From Sediminibacterium sp. (GTDB lineage Bacteria; Bacteroidota; Bacteroidia; Chitinophagales; Chitinophagaceae), in contig JALQXE010000124.1 of the NCBI GenBank assembly GCA_023263235.1, positions 1 to 7,509 on the forward strand: DNA of 7,509 nt, in the 5' to 3' direction. Positions 1 through 6,320 of this stretch are shown here, piece by piece. A program made the translations under genes and the position numbers. Positions within the stretch are counted from its first letter, which is position 1. Every line of letters starts with the position of its first letter. The notes below the pieces were generated by a model. It saw nothing but the letters and a program-made list of their open reading frames with translations. It had not been told where the DNA came from and searched no databases.

Positions 1-100
1 TCCATTGAACACCATTTTCATCAAACTTTGTATTACCTTCGGTGAAGGCAATTTTAGAAGTTGTGTCTGGCGTTTTACTGATACAAACTAAAATTTTCAT
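1..100 (-). CDS. etfB: Electron transfer flavoprotein subunit beta, N-terminal fragment cut by the window edge
   Basis: The reverse strand from an ATG at 100-98 stays open to the window edge and gives 33 residues beginning MKILVCISKTPDTTSKI and continuing through NTKFDENGVQW. This is the characteristic N-terminus of EtfB/FixA proteins of Bacteroidota: the first beta strand of the adenine-nucleotide-binding fold, then the KTPDT turn. EtfB pairs with EtfA to form the soluble FAD/AMP-containing heterodimer that passes electrons from acyl-CoA and other dehydrogenases to the quinone pool. The start is supported by a GGAG three bases upstream and by the match to the family N-terminus. The rest of the gene, and probably etfA, lies outside the window. 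The family call rests on recognising a short fragment, but the motif is distinctive. Confidence 0.88.
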   Translation of the reverse strand, partial: MKILVCISKTPDTTSKIAFTEGNTKFDENGVQW

Positions 101-124
101 GTGCTCCAATTTTTGTTTAATTTA

Positions 125-146
125 ATTAGTTGTTTATGCAACTAAT
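125..146. repeat. Perfect inverted repeat in the etfB/TPR divergent region
   Basis: ATTAGTTG (125-132) and its exact reverse complement CAACTAAT (139-146) flank a 6-base spacer. The repeat lies just downstream of the predicted etfB -7 element, at the expected transcription start. It could be a regulator-binding site or a hairpin at the 5' end of the etfB leader. The symmetry is seen directly; the role is inferred. Confidence 0.5.
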
Positions 147-147
147 G

Positions 148-175
148 CAAATATAAGATAGTTTTTGTACCCAAA
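148..175 (-). promoter_or_regulatory. Putative Bacteroidota-type promoter for etfB
   Basis: On the minus strand an exact TAnnTTTG element (TATATTTG, 155-148) is preceded by TTTG (175-172), 16 bp apart. This resembles the -33/-7 promoter of the Bacteroidota primary sigma factor, although the spacer is a few bases shorter than usual. Transcription would begin near 144, leaving a leader of about 45 nt before etfB. No equally good promoter is seen on the plus strand for the TPR gene. Short AT-rich motifs occur by chance, so this is a prediction. Confidence 0.5.
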
Positions 176-194
176 AGATTGAATTTTAAATAGG

Positions 195-506
195 ATGAAT
201 AGAATTGAAAAAATACTTGAATTTCTAAGTCAACAACCTAAAGACAATTTCTTAAGACACGCACTGGCATTGGAATTCATTAAAATAGGCGAGGATATAA
301 AGGCCAGGGATTTATTTATAGAAATTCTTACCAACGCCCCCGATTATATTGGGTCTTATTATCACTTGGCCAAGGTCATGGAAAAACTCCAACAACGTGA
401 AGAAGCCATCATTTGGTATGAAAAAGGGATGGCTGCCGCAAAACAGGCCAAGGATGATCATGCATATAGAGAATTACAGAGTGCTTATGAGGACTTAGTA
501 TATTAG
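195..506 (+). CDS. Small tetratricopeptide repeat (TPR) protein
   Basis: This 103-residue protein consists almost entirely of amphipathic helices. Two TPR-like units are visible: residues about 17-50 (FLRHALALEFIKIGE, then ARDLFIEILTNAPD) and about 51-84 (SYYHLAKVMEKLQQ, then EEAIIWYEKGMAAA). Both show the usual small and aromatic positions, and an acidic, aromatic helix closes the C-terminus (RELQSAYEDLVY). There is no signal peptide or membrane segment, so it is probably cytoplasmic. TPRs are protein-protein docking modules; the partner cannot be deduced here. The gene is divergent from etfB and its last 12 bases overlap the end of the convergent gene on the other strand. The ATG at 195 lacks a strong ribosome-binding site, as is common in Bacteroidota. 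Confidence 0.8.
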   Translation: MNRIEKILEFLSQQPKDNFLRHALALEFIKIGEDIKARDLFIEILTNAPDYIGSYYHLAKVMEKLQQREEAIIWYEKGMAAAKQAKDDHAYRELQSAYEDLVY

Positions 507-1061
507 TCGGTCGTTTAGTTTTTTATCAATGAGCTGAAAAAAGTCCTCGGGTTTAAAGGTTCTCCATTTTTCAAACTCCATGAGCTCAATATAGCGATTC
601 AATTTTTTTTGTAAGAAATCATGTTGTGCAGCTTGGTGCATATTTATTAATACAGCCCATCCACTTTCATCGGAAAGTTCTTCATATAATTCTTCATAAT
701 AATCCTTATCTCCATTGTGAAAATTGAAAACATTTTCGGCAATGATGATAAATTTATAAATGCCTTCATCCATAAGCTTTTCAAGCAACTCCCTTTTAAA
801 AGTCATGATGTCATTTTCAATGGCATCGTTCCATTCACCAATCAATTCAATAATGGCAAATCCCATTTCATACTCGGCAAAAATAATTTTTACGTAAAGG
901 GTTTTGCTGCCCATCTCATCCCATTGTGGATGTATATAATAGTTGTATACGGTTTGAGAAAACTCAAATTCACTATAGGTTTGACCAAAAAATGGGGATC
1001 TGGCATCTTCTTCGGCCATGTATAAATGTCTCCAATGATAATAGGGTTCAATTTCGTGCAT
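495..1061 (-). CDS. Uncharacterised acidic, aromatic-rich protein of 188 aa
   Basis: I cannot assign a function. The protein begins MHEIEPYYHWRHLYMAEEDA and is rich in acidic and aromatic residues, with no signal peptide, transmembrane segment or cysteine cluster, so it is probably cytoplasmic. Notable stretches are HWRHLY (9-14), SPFFG near 22-26, VYNYYIHPQWDE around 38-49, and alternating strand-like and helical segments in the middle (LYVKIIFAEYEMGFAIIELIGEW, then FKRELLEKLMDEGIYKFIIIAENVF). That alternation suggests an alpha/beta fold, perhaps with a loose STAS-like feel, but this is not a firm assignment. Similar proteins appear familiar from Chitinophagaceae relatives, from memory only. 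The start lies 6 bp after the stop of the sugar kinase gene, with an AAGGG between them, indicating co-transcription. The 3' end overlaps the TPR gene by 12 bp. Confidence 0.8.
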   Translation of the reverse strand: MHEIEPYYHWRHLYMAEEDARSPFFGQTYSEFEFSQTVYNYYIHPQWDEMGSKTLYVKIIFAEYEMGFAIIELIGEWNDAIENDIMTFKRELLEKLMDEGIYKFIIIAENVFNFHNGDKDYYEELYEELSDESGWAVLINMHQAAQHDFLQKKLNRYIELMEFEKWRTFKPEDFFQLIDKKLNDRLIY

Positions 1062-1067
1062 ACCCTT

Positions 1068-1919
1068 TTATTTTGCTGTCTTATGATAAGCGATTAATCC
1101 TTCCATTGGCGATTTAACAATGGATCCAATTTCTAGTTCATAAGCTGTTGCTAGTTGTTTAATAACATCTCTAAATACGTATGCTATAGACCCTGCAAAA
1201 TGAATAGGGTACAACCATGATTCATTTAATTTATTTAAATGCGCGAAGAAAAAATCGTTAATGCCGTCTTCGATTATATTTTCAATCATATAATGACCTC
1301 TGTGCTCCGATAAAAATTGTGCAAAAGAGGCCATATACCTGTTGGGTAAGGGTTGTTTGTAGATGGCGTCTAAAATTTGATCCTTATTTATTTGATATTT
1401 ACTTTCAAATGAATGCATTAATTCTTCGTCAAAGGTTTTGTACAAATAATATTGCAAAACTTTTTTACCTAGGTATGCGCCACTTCCTTCATCCCCTAAA
1501 ACATACCCCAAGCCTGGACTGTTTTTGGCAATTTTCTTTCCATTGTAGAATCCTGTATTTGAACCTGTGCCTAATATACAAGCAACACCTTTATCGTGTT
1601 TGCAAGTAGCACGTGCTACCGCTACTAAATCAGTTTGAATATCTAGTGTAGCTTTTGGAAATGTGGTCTTCAATGCTTTTTTAATGGCAATAACATTTAA
1701 GGGATTACTTAAACCCGTTCCATAAAAATAGACAGCGTCAATAATGCCGGTATCTACTTTCTTATTGAATCCTTTATTAATGGTTGTTATAATATGTTCA
1801 GTAGTCAAAAAGTAAGGACTAATGCCAATGGTGTTAATGGTCTTTTTTTGATTTCCTAGTACCACGGTCCACTGACATTTTGTGGCACCACTATCGGCTA
1901 TAATGTAATTCTTGCGCAT
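1068..1919 (-). CDS. BadF/BadG/BcrA/BcrD-type ATPase, probable N-acetylglucosamine kinase
   Basis: This 283-residue protein has the ASKHA actin-like kinase fold. The phosphate-1 loop is at residues 9-14 (DSGATK), followed by CQW as is typical of GlcNAc kinase-like members. A candidate catalytic aspartate is D97 in QTDLVAVARAT. Phosphate-2 is LGTGSN at 116-121, followed by LGYVLGDEGSGAYLG at about 137-151, a hallmark of the family. The adenosine-region motif is FAGSIAYVF at 241-249, and SPMEGL (270-275) closes the fold. The expected reaction is ATP-dependent phosphorylation of an amino sugar such as GlcNAc, for cell-wall or chitin sugar salvage; the exact substrate cannot be read from sequence. 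The length fits the short bacterial members. There is no signal peptide, so it is cytoplasmic. It is the first gene of a probable two-gene minus-strand operon with the uncharacterised 188-aa gene. Confidence 0.87.
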   Translation of the reverse strand: MRKNYIIADSGATKCQWTVVLGNQKKTINTIGISPYFLTTEHIITTINKGFNKKVDTGIIDAVYFYGTGLSNPLNVIAIKKALKTTFPKATLDIQTDLVAVARATCKHDKGVACILGTGSNTGFYNGKKIAKNSPGLGYVLGDEGSGAYLGKKVLQYYLYKTFDEELMHSFESKYQINKDQILDAIYKQPLPNRYMASFAQFLSEHRGHYMIENIIEDGINDFFFAHLNKLNESWLYPIHFAGSIAYVFRDVIKQLATAYELEIGSIVKSPMEGLIAYHKTAK

Positions 1920-1975
1920 AGGTAAATACTTGTGTGTGAAAATAACCTTTTTAGTGTAATTTTAGCGTTTAGAAT

Positions 1976-3553
1976 ATGAACATGCAAGAAAATAATAACA
2001 CAAATTGGGCAACGCCAGTTAAATATGCAATCATCTTATTAATTGGGTTGTCCCTGGGATTTTTTTTAAAAGGAACACTTTCTTTTAAAGGGCTGGAATC
2101 AGACAATTCGGTACCGGTTAAAGAAATCATTGATTTAGTGAAATCAAAATATGTAGATAAGCTTTCAAACGATAGTGCGGACTTAAATTTTGTGAATGAA
2201 TATTTATCGCAATTGGACCCACATTCCTTGTACATAGCACCTTCGGAATTAACAGATGTAAATGATCAGTTAATGTCTAATTTTAAGGGAATAGGAATAG
2301 AGTTTCAACAAGTTAGAGACAGTATTTTTGTGGCTTATGTCTTAAAGGATGGTCCTGCGTATAAGGCTGGTTTGCAAGTTGGAGATATTTTATTAACAGC
2401 AAATGACACTTTGCAGTTGTCGGGGAAAAAATGGGATGGTGATGCGATTCGTGCCAAATTAAAAGGGCCCGCGAATTCTAAACTAAAATTATTGGTAAGT
2501 TCTAATCACAAAAATAAAGTCATTACCATTGAAAGGGATAATGTGACCTCTTCGCCAATAGATGCAGCGTATCAAATTAAACCAGGGGTTGGTTATATTA
2601 GAATCAACAAATTTGCAGATAGAACTTATGAAGCATTCATGCAAGCTTTAGAGCCTTTAATTAAAGATAGTATAAAAGGTTTGGTGATTGATTTAAGAGG
2701 CAACGGTGGTGGTTTATTATCAGAAGCAGTTGCTATAGCAGATGAGCTCATCCCCGGAAATAAATTATTAGTATATACACAGGGCGAGCATTCGCCAAGA
2801 GCTGAATATTATAGTAAGAGAGAAGGTTTATTTGAACAAGGTTCAATTACTGTATGGATGGATGAATCTTCCGCTTCGGCTAGTGAGGTATTGGCAGGTG
2901 CTTTGCAGGATTGGGATAGAGCAACGATTGTAGGAAGACCTTCTTTTGGAAAGGGATTGGTTCAACAGCAGTTTAACTTATCCAATGGGGGTGCTTTACG
3001 ATTAACCATTGCTAAATATTATACGCCATTAGGTAGAAATATTCAACGTTCTTTTGAAAATGGGAAGCTAGCTTATGAGCATGATTTTATAAACAGAATC
3101 GAGGAGCATGCTGCTGGTAAAATGGACACCATTGAAAAAGGAAAATCATATAAAACGCCAAGTGGTAAAACGGTATATGGTGGGGGTGGAATTTTCCCAG
3201 ATCAATGGGTAGCGGGGTCGAATATTATTTTAGATTCGGCATATTCCAATTTATTAGCAGAAAATTTATTGAATGATTTTGTTTTACACTGGTATTTAAA
3301 GGAGCAGCATAAAATGAAATCATTTAAGAATAGTTCAGAATTTTTAAATGTATATCAAAAAGTAGATATTTGGAATGCACTATTTCAGTATGCCAATCCA
3401 AAGCAAAAAAATATTTTAAAATCGCTTGAAAAAAATAAAATATTCCTACAAAATCAGTTGTTAGCTTCAATGGCAAGAATGCAATGGTATAAGCAGGGGT
3501 ATTATGAGGTATGGAATCGTTTAGAGGGTAAATATTTGGCACAGCTCCCATAA
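1976..3553 (+). CDS. S41 family C-terminal processing peptidase with PDZ domain, membrane-anchored
   Basis: This 525-residue protease has a short polar N-terminus, then one hydrophobic segment at about 16-32 (VKYAIILLIGLSLGFFL) with no clear cleavage site, so it is probably an inner-membrane anchor with the enzyme facing the periplasm. A PDZ domain spans about 101-190 (GIGIEF, then GPAYKAGLQVGD). The S41 core follows: GVGYIRINKF (204-213), LVIDLRGNGGG (236-246) and SSASASEVLAGALQD. Aligning with the E. coli Tsp spacing of Ser, Asp +11 and Lys +25 gives S301, D312 and K326 (in SFGKG), so the Ser/Lys catalytic set is intact. Such enzymes trim or degrade proteins from exposed C-termini in the envelope. 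The C-terminal extension of about 150 residues is usual for Bacteroidota members. Starts at codon 1 or 3 are both possible. It is divergent from the sugar kinase, with 56 bp between them. Confidence 0.93.
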   Translation: MNMQENNNTNWATPVKYAIILLIGLSLGFFLKGTLSFKGLESDNSVPVKEIIDLVKSKYVDKLSNDSADLNFVNEYLSQLDPHSLYIAPSELTDVNDQLMSNFKGIGIEFQQVRDSIFVAYVLKDGPAYKAGLQVGDILLTANDTLQLSGKKWDGDAIRAKLKGPANSKLKLLVSSNHKNKVITIERDNVTSSPIDAAYQIKPGVGYIRINKFADRTYEAFMQALEPLIKDSIKGLVIDLRGNGGGLLSEAVAIADELIPGNKLLVYTQGEHSPRAEYYSKREGLFEQGSITVWMDESSASASEVLAGALQDWDRATIVGRPSFGKGLVQQQFNLSNGGALRLTIAKYYTPLGRNIQRSFENGKLAYEHDFINRIEEHAAGKMDTIEKGKSYKTPSGKTVYGGGGIFPDQWVAGSNIILDSAYSNLLAENLLNDFVLHWYLKEQHKMKSFKNSSEFLNVYQKVDIWNALFQYANPKQKNILKSLEKNKIFLQNQLLASMARMQWYKQGYYEVWNRLEGKYLAQLP

Positions 3554-3577
3554 TTATGATTTTTGTCATTAATTTAT

Positions 3578-3591
3578 TTGACTAGGCTCAT
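3578..3591 (+). promoter_or_regulatory. Degenerate FNR/CRP-family-like site upstream of ccoI
   Basis: TTGAC-N4-CTCAT matches 8 of 10 half-site positions of the palindrome TTGAC-N4-GTCAA, a variant of the FNR/FixK box. Alone it would be weak. Its value comes from standing exactly 36 bp (start to start) before a -7-like element, the same distance as the better site upstream of ccoS. Confidence 0.35.
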
Positions 3592-3608
3592 ATAGGCAAT
3601 TATTAATT

Positions 3609-3626
3609 TTAAGCAATTTTGCTTAA
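3609..3626. repeat. Near-perfect palindrome just before the ccoI start codon
   Basis: TTAAGCAA (3609-3616) and TTGCTTAA (3619-3626) are exact reverse complements with a 2-base centre. Allowing a 2-base bulge on the left, the pairing extends through ATTAA (3602-3606) and TTAAT (3627-3631), reaching the base before the ATG. It could be an operator over the ccoI promoter, or a hairpin that hides the translation start if transcription begins further upstream. There is no U-tract after it, so it does not look like a terminator for the S41 gene. Confidence 0.5.
3614..3621 (+). promoter_or_regulatory. Putative -7 promoter element for ccoI
   Basis: CAATTTTG matches TAnnTTTG at all defined positions except the first. 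No TTTG is found at the usual -33 distance, which would fit an activator-dependent promoter. The implied start of transcription is near 3625, giving a leader of only about 7 nt before the ATG at 3632. The element lies inside the palindrome at 3609-3626. Confidence 0.35.
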
Positions 3627-3631
3627 TTAAT

Positions 3632-6025
3632 ATGCAGCAACACTGTTATCACTGTGGAAATGATTGTAATGAATCCATCCAGCTTCAAGAAAAATTCTTT
3701 TGTTGTGAGGGTTGTAAGATGGTATTTCAATTATTGGATGAAAATGGGATGTGTAAATATTATGATTTAACGGAGATGCCCGGCTTGTCTGTAAAGGGCA
3801 TTTTTGCATCCGAAAAATACAATTATCTAGATAGTATTGCTATACAAGATCAGTTAATTCAATTTAAGTTAGCAGATCAAGTCCATGTTGTTTTTTATCT
3901 ACCTCAAATTCACTGTGTGAGTTGTGTTTGGTTATTGGAGAATTTACACAAAATAAATCCAGGGATTATTCATTCACAAACACATTTTGAAAAAAAGGAA
4001 ATAAAGGTTGTTTATAATCCCACTAAAATTTCATTAAAAGAATTAGTTCAATTACTGGCATTTGTTGGATATGAGCCTATGATTCATCTGGGTGGCAATG
4101 ACTGGTTGCAGAAAAAAAAGGTGAATAAAAAGCAGCTTTTCAAAATTGGAGTTGCTGGTTTTTGTTTTAGCAACATTATGATGTTAAGTTTCCCTGATTA
4201 TTTATCAACCAGTATTGGTGATTTGGGGAGCTTAAGGCCTTTTTTCGTTTATCTAAATTTATTGTTGTCGCTTCCAGTTTTATTTTTTAGCGCAAATGGA
4301 TTTTTTATTTCTGCTTATACTGGACTAAGACAAAAATGGTTAAATATTGATACCCCTATTGCATTGGCTATCTTGGTTACATTTGGAAGAAGTGTTTATG
4401 AAATTGCAACGCATACTGGTGGAGGTTATTTGGATAGTATGAGTGGTATTGTTTTTTTTATGTTGGTGGGAAGATGGTTTCAGGACAAATCCTATGATTC
4501 TTTTTCTTTTGATAGAGACTACACTTCTTTTTTCCCATTGGGTGTGACGGTTTTAAAAGAGGATAAACAAATTAACAAGCCGTTGTCGGACATTGAAAAA
4601 GGTGAAATACTATTCATACGAAACAATGAAATGATTGCAGCTGACGCTGTATTGTTAACCGAGGGAGCATTAATAGATTATAGTTTTGTAACTGGAGAAA
4701 ACGCACCTATTGAAGTGAAAAAAGGTGCTACGGTTTTTGCAGGGGGTGTACAAAAAGGACTTGCTATTCAAGTGCAAGTACTAAAGCCCGTAGGACAAAG
4801 CTATATTACTGAACTATGGAATAGTCCTTTGTTAAATACGGATAAAAATGTTGACAAATCTTTTGTACATCCATGGAGTCAATATTTTACCTATGTTTTA
4901 TTTAGCATTGCATTTGTTAGTGGTATTTATTGGTGGTTTGTAAATCCACATAATGTGATGACAGCAATTACTTCAGTGCTCATTGTTGCCTGTCCTTGTT
5001 CTTTATTGCTAACTGTTACCTTTACTTATGGGAATGTATTAAGACATTTAGGTAAGTATAAAATGTATTGTAAAAATAGTGTTGTATTGGAAGGCATTGA
5101 GAAAATTGATACCATTGTATTTGATAAAACAGGGACTCTCACTAATCATGAGGATACGCATTTGCAATATGAAGGGGCGGAAATATCAAAGCACCATGCA
5201 AATATTATTTATTCAGTGACTAGGGAGTCTCTTCATCCCTTAAGCCAGTTAATTACCAATAATTATAGTAGCCATGGTTTGGATATTGTTAAAGTAGAAA
5301 GCATACAACATATTACCGGTAAGGGGTCGATTGCAAAATGTGAAGGGGAGCCTGTATTTATTGGCTCGGCTAGTTTATTAATAGATCATGGAATACATAT
5401 CCCCAATCCAGGAGCAGGTGTTTTTATTGCCATTAACAATGAATATTTGGGTAAGTTTAAAATAAACCATGTTTACAGAAAGGGCGTTAAGGAAATGATA
5501 AGCCGATTAAAATTACATGGCTATAAAATACATTTATTAAGTGGCGATCATCCCACAGAAAAAAATAATTTAGTGCACTTGCTAGGTGCAGATACACCTA
5601 TGTTGTTTGAACAAAATCCCAGTGACAAGCTTCATTATATTCAAAACCTGCAATCCAAAGGCCAAAAAGTAATGATGGTGGGGGATGGTTTGAATGATGC
5701 TGGAGCGCTGAAAAAATCTGATGTAGGTGTCGCTGTGACCGATCAAACCCATTTGTTTACGCCTGCAAGTGATGCCATTTTGGAAGGCAGTATGATACAG
5801 TCCTTGGATCTGCTTTTGGAATATGCCAAAAAAGGAAAATTTATTATTGTTATTATTTTCATGCTTTCCATTGTCTATAATATTGTGGGCATGTATTTTG
5901 CCACTAGGGCGGCTTTGTCTCCCATGGTTGCGGCCATTTTAATGCCAATTAGCTCAATTAGCATAGTAGCACTTTCTGCTTTGCTTAGCTATGTTTATTC
6001 AAAATCCTTATTTAAGCGCAACTGA
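3632..6025 (+). CDS. ccoI: Copper-translocating P1B-type ATPase CcoI (FixI-like), cbb3 oxidase assembly
   Basis: This 797-residue heavy-metal P-type ATPase starts with a cysteine-rich metal-binding domain (C5, C8, C12, C24, C25, C28) typical of CcoI/FixI proteins. A heavy-metal-associated domain follows at about 84-150, with CVSC at C95/C98. About eight membrane helices are visible, four before the actuator domain (TGE at 354-356), two flanking the Cys-Pro-Cys ion site (454-456), and two at the C-terminus with YN (749-750) and MPISS (771-775), the pattern of Cu(I) pumps. The phosphorylated aspartate is D498 in DKTGT, HP is at 535-536, and GDGLND is at 684-689. All catalytic motifs are intact. 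It is expected to export Cu(I) across the inner membrane for the CuB centre of cbb3 oxidase. The ccoS-ccoN context separates it from a general CopA detoxification pump. The ATG at 3632 is the only reasonable start, since a stop lies 39 bases upstream in frame. Confidence 0.95.
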   Translation: MQQHCYHCGNDCNESIQLQEKFFCCEGCKMVFQLLDENGMCKYYDLTEMPGLSVKGIFASEKYNYLDSIAIQDQLIQFKLADQVHVVFYLPQIHCVSCVWLLENLHKINPGIIHSQTHFEKKEIKVVYNPTKISLKELVQLLAFVGYEPMIHLGGNDWLQKKKVNKKQLFKIGVAGFCFSNIMMLSFPDYLSTSIGDLGSLRPFFVYLNLLLSLPVLFFSANGFFISAYTGLRQKWLNIDTPIALAILVTFGRSVYEIATHTGGGYLDSMSGIVFFMLVGRWFQDKSYDSFSFDRDYTSFFPLGVTVLKEDKQINKPLSDIEKGEILFIRNNEMIAADAVLLTEGALIDYSFVTGENAPIEVKKGATVFAGGVQKGLAIQVQVLKPVGQSYITELWNSPLLNTDKNVDKSFVHPWSQYFTYVLFSIAFVSGIYWWFVNPHNVMTAITSVLIVACPCSLLLTVTFTYGNVLRHLGKYKMYCKNSVVLEGIEKIDTIVFDKTGTLTNHEDTHLQYEGAEISKHHANIIYSVTRESLHPLSQLITNNYSSHGLDIVKVESIQHITGKGSIAKCEGEPVFIGSASLLIDHGIHIPNPGAGVFIAINNEYLGKFKINHVYRKGVKEMISRLKLHGYKIHLLSGDHPTEKNNLVHLLGADTPMLFEQNPSDKLHYIQNLQSKGQKVMMVGDGLNDAGALKKSDVGVAVTDQTHLFTPASDAILEGSMIQSLDLLLEYAKKGKFIIVIIFMLSIVYNIVGMYFATRAALSPMVAAILMPISSISIVALSALLSYVYSKSLFKRN

Positions 6026-6042
6026 CGAAAATCATATTTCGG

Positions 6043-6056
6043 TTGACATAAGTCAC
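6043..6056 (+). promoter_or_regulatory. FNR/FixK-like operator upstream of ccoS-ccoN
   Basis: TTGAC-ATAA-GTCAC matches 9 of 10 half-site positions of TTGAC-N4-GTCAA, with a perfect TGAC/GTCA core. It lies 17 bp after the ccoI stop. Its centre is about 40-41 bp before the transcription start predicted from the -7 element at 6079-6086, which is the class II activator position used by FNR-family proteins. FNR-type control of cbb3 oxidase genes is well known in Proteobacteria; applying it here is inference. Confidence 0.6.
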
Positions 6057-6078
6057 AAATTAGGTTTTTGCGTCCTTC

Positions 6079-6086
6079 TATATTTG
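6079..6086 (+). promoter_or_regulatory. Putative -7 promoter element for ccoS-ccoN
   Basis: TATATTTG is an exact TAnnTTTG match, 36 bp (start to start) after the FNR-like site. No TTTG is seen at the expected -33 position, consistent with dependence on a bound activator. The start of transcription is expected near 6090, giving a leader of roughly 13 nt before the ccoS ATG at 6103. Confidence 0.5.
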
Positions 6087-6096
6087 TTGCAAATAT
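6080..6096. repeat. Palindrome over the ccoS -7 element and predicted start
   Basis: ATATTTG (6080-6086) and CAAATAT (6090-6096) are exact reverse complements with a 3-base centre. The left arm overlaps the -7 element and the right arm covers the predicted transcription start. It may be a second operator or simply a by-product of AT-rich sequence around TATATTTG. Confidence 0.4.
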
Positions 6097-6102
6097 TGCT
6101 CA

Positions 6103-6303
6103 ATGAGTGTGCTCATTATTTTAATTATTGTAAGTGTTTTTGTTGCTGGCGGCTTCCTGATTGCGTTTTTGTGGTCTGTTAAGTCGGGTCAAATGGACGA
6201 TGATTATACACCTTCTGTTAGAATGCTATTTGATGATGAAGTAAAGGACAACGGCAATTCAATGCATCAAAATATTAAATCAAAAATCAAAACACATCTA
6301 TAA
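6103..6303 (+). CDS. ccoS: cbb3-type cytochrome oxidase assembly protein CcoS
   Basis: This 66-residue protein has one N-terminal membrane helix at about 3-25 (VLIILIIVSVFVAGGFLIAFLW). The family signature follows directly: WSVKSGQMDDDYTPSVRMLFDD at about 25-46, where CcoS proteins have a short segment ending in an acidic, aromatic-containing stretch. The C-terminal tail is polar and less conserved. CcoS is needed for full maturation of cbb3 oxidase, probably for cofactor insertion into CcoN; its exact mechanism is unsettled. The start is set by the conserved MSVLIILI N-terminus. It lies 77 bp after ccoI and 17 bp before ccoN, so it is probably co-transcribed with ccoN from the promoter at 6079-6086. 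Confidence 0.94.
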   Translation: MSVLIILIIVSVFVAGGFLIAFLWSVKSGQMDDDYTPSVRMLFDDEVKDNGNSMHQNIKSKIKTHL

Positions 6304-6320
6304 CCTTTTAAATTATCCTT

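Noticed and set aside
159..167. TAGTTTTTG as a plus-strand -7 element for the TPR gene
   Set aside because: It has one extra T relative to TAnnTTTG and no suitably spaced -33 element.
717..1117. Two plus-strand open frames (717-1025 and 926-1117)
   Set aside because: They lie opposite the 188-aa minus-strand gene, show no domain or family resemblance, and read as antisense shadows of it.
1319..1609. Plus-strand open frame opposite the sugar kinase
   Set aside because: The opposite strand carries conserved kinase motifs; this frame has an odd composition rich in Cys, Phe and His and no recognisable motif.
1957..1964. TAATTTTA as a -7 element for the S41 gene
   Set aside because: It lacks the final G of TAnnTTTG, and the nearest TTG (1930-1932) is too far upstream; it cannot be told from chance in AT-rich DNA.
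1969..2235. Minus-strand open frame over the start of the S41 peptidase gene
   Set aside because: It is antisense to the anchored N-terminus of a clear protease gene and has no independent support.
3609..3626. Palindrome as an intrinsic terminator of the S41 gene
   Set aside because: The stem has little GC, no U-tract follows, and it abuts the ccoI start codon.
3324..3809. Minus-strand open frames at 3324-3569 and 3627-3809
   Set aside because: They are antisense to the S41 C-terminus and to the cysteine-rich N-terminus of CcoI; no family resemblance.
5991..6182. Plus-strand frame spanning the ccoI end, the intergenic region and the ccoS start
   Set aside because: It overlaps two well-supported genes in another frame and runs through the regulatory region; the peptide resembles nothing known.
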